64,000 nt of DNA from Leptoclinus maculatus (lineage: Eukaryota; Chordata; Actinopteri; Perciformes; Stichaeidae): contig JAVDOI010000016.1 of assembly GCA_032191485.1 (NCBI GenBank), forward strand, positions 4,472,719-4,536,718, written 5' to 3'. The position numbers and the translations under genes are program-made. Under the pieces are notes generated by a model. The model saw only the letters and a list, made by a program, of their open reading frames with translations. It was not told where the DNA came from and ran no database searches. Of the stretch, positions 62,281 through 64,000 are shown one piece after another. Numbering within the stretch: position 1 is the first letter of the stretch; every line of letters begins with the position of its first letter.

Positions 62281-62714
62281 ATACAAGAATACAATGTTCA
62301 AACTTCTTCTCTCCTCATACCAATTCCGATCACCTCCACTCAGGTTAATTACCAGTATACCAGTGCTCTCTTTTCCCCAAATTTATAATCCGTGTTTGTA
62401 ACTGCATGGAATTTATTGGGATTGTTTTCATGTGAGGTAACAGGAGGCCAGAGAAAGACTCGACGGCCCACTGTGATGTAATGACTTAAGATTATTTTCT
62501 TTTTAATTATGAGTTTGCGTTGTGTCGTGTCACGTTTATTTCTCAGGACTTACAAAGCCACCGCTCTAAACTGCACATGATACATGAGGCAGCATCATGC
62601 GCACACAATGTATCTCTGATAATCCAGATTTTCCATATTGCAGTTTCACTATTTTGTTGTGTTCTGTATGCACATCATCACACCAATAAAGCTGATTGTG
62701 ATCTATTGCATGTC

Positions 62715-62905
62715 TGTCCTGAGAGAGGGATTCCTCTGTTTCTTCCATTTTTACCCCGTTACAAAGGGGTAAGAAGGAACCCCTAAGGACAATGGTCTAA
62801 TGGTCTAAGGACAGAGGGCGTCGTATGCTGTACAGATTGTAAAGCCCCTTCAGGCAATTCATTTGGGCTATTTGGGCTATATATATTAAATTGACTTGTC
62901 TTAAC
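62715..62905 (+). repeat. dispersed teleost repeat (LINE-tail-like)
   Basis: It contains GAGAGGGATTCCTCTGTTTC, AAGGACAGAGGGCGTCGTAT, GCTGTACAGATTGTAAAGCC and TTTGGGCTATATATATTAAA then TTGACTTG, in the order typical of a frequent teleost interspersed repeat. Related to the reverse copy at 36060-36140. Confidence 0.5.
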
Positions 62906-63238
62906 ACTGAAACAGAGATACTGTGTTTATAGTGGATTGGTCACGTCATGGGTAGACACCAGATCCCTTAATAAGGTCAGTATCAGCGCCAATAACGATC
63001 CTGTAGGCTATATTATCGGATCAATGCATCTTCAGAGTGCTCTGAGTGGGCAGAACACCAGCATGTTGTTCAAAAGGCTTTTACTGTAAATCAAAAAATG
63101 AAAGCACTGATGATGCTTCGGAAAGTTTTTAAGTCATATAAAACTGAAAATTTCCTAAAAGTTTGTGCTTCTGCACCTCATGCACAGGAAGCACATTGGA
63201 TGAATAAAGGTGCAGATCAACATTAAAACACTCAACAG

Positions 63239-63334
<96 letters not shown>
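63239..63334. repeat. (GT)n microsatellite
   Basis: About 96 bp of uninterrupted GT. Shorter CA tracts follow at 63451-63476 and 63520-63535. Confidence 0.97.
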
Positions 63335-63337
<3 letters not shown>

Positions 63338-63449
63338 ACATGTATGATTGTGAGTTTGTGTGTGTGCATATACTGTAGTAGGTCCTCCAGAAGGTCTTCT
63401 CAAAAAGGCAGACAGGCTGGGAAGCAGCTGTGGTTGTAACTCTCTTTCT

Positions 63450-63480
<31 letters not shown>

Positions 63481-64000
63481 CCAGGAACCCACACGTGCAC
63501 GCTCACTCTCTCCCTCTCACACACACACACACACAAAACACAAGCTGTTGTTGCTTAACGACTGGGCTGCTCCGGAGCACATCTGCACTGTGCATTATCA
63601 TTAGCTCTCTCCCACATCCACAGGATCGCTGACAAAGTGAACAATACCGACAATCACCCCCATCAGCTGCGGCCATATGGGCGCCATCCATAGCCGTACC
63701 CCCCCCCCACCCCCCCCACCCCCCCTCTGGCTGGGTGGGTGGAGGGGGTGAGGGGTAGAGTTGGTGGTATTGGGGTGGAGGGGGGGGGGGGGGGGAAGCA
63801 TAGCAGCAATTGTGCCAGCATCTGTTTGGCACTCACTTGCTCACTCGGCCATTTTTGAAGAAGAGTCGGCCGAGCTGGCGATGAAGAAAGTTTCTTTTTT
63901 TTGCTGCTATCACAACAATCCTGATTTGTGTGCGTGTTGTCTCTTTTTTTTCTTCTAATTATCTCCCTTTGCCCACCCATCTTATTAGTTACTCCTCCTT

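Larger units (their letters stand above)
55266..64000. other. region downstream of zbtb18
   Basis: No exon with recognisable homology was found. The region holds a duplicated 23-bp word (55853 and 56770), G-runs (56662-56704, 57493-57506, 57667-57675, 63780-63795), CA/TG and TC microsatellites, and repeat fragments at 59.4, 61.0-61.5, 62.2 and 62.7 kb. Open frames are short or low-complexity. Confidence 0.55.

Overview
This is vertebrate nuclear DNA, almost certainly from a teleost fish. Genes are sparse and split by introns with GT-AG boundaries. CA/TG microsatellites are very abundant, and most of the remaining sequence is AT-rich with scattered copies of repeats typical of bony-fish genomes. 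No bacterial, viral or organellar gene organisation is visible.

Two protein-coding loci are supported, arranged head to head. (1) On the minus strand, positions 17838-17883 are the first coding exon of akt3 (peptide MSDVTIVREGWLQKRG followed by a GTAAGTA donor). Positions 1-17837 are therefore the 5' part of akt3 intron 1; no second akt3 exon was found, so the rest of the gene lies to the left of the window. (2) On the plus strand, positions 50250-51947 hold an uninterrupted 565-codon reading frame for Zbtb18 (RP58/ZNF238), a BTB/POZ plus four C2H2 zinc-finger transcriptional repressor. It is preceded by a splice acceptor at 50231/50232 and a GC-rich candidate promoter/5' UTR around 44.8-45.35 kb, and followed by a long 3' UTR with poly(A) signals near 53.05 and 55.24 kb. 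AKT3 and ZBTB18 are divergent neighbours in human 1q43-q44, so the window keeps an ancestral vertebrate gene order.

Layout: 1-17837 akt3 intron 1, with a 285-bp CA tract and small repeats; 17838-18110 akt3 exon and 5' flank; 18.1-44.8 kb intergenic DNA, with a CpG-containing CRE/CGCGAGA region at 21.6-22.0 kb, an exon-like island at 26.27-26.40 kb, a 1.5-kb pentanucleotide satellite at 29.7-31.2 kb, a piggyBac-like TTAA element at 36.3-37.3 kb and a hAT-like end at 38.4 kb; 44.8-55.3 kb the zbtb18 locus; 55.3-64 kb downstream DNA with a duplicated 23-bp word, hAT-like and LINE-like repeat fragments and microsatellites.

Most long open frames here come from low-complexity DNA (CA/TG repeats and the AGGAC/AGGAT satellite) and are not genes. 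I do not see a new biological system. The observations most worth a second look are regulatory (possible zbtb18 self-regulation, an alternative N-terminus, the duplicated 23-mer), one unidentified exon-like island, and the transposon and repeat structures. Repeat families were recognised by eye, so family assignments are tentative.
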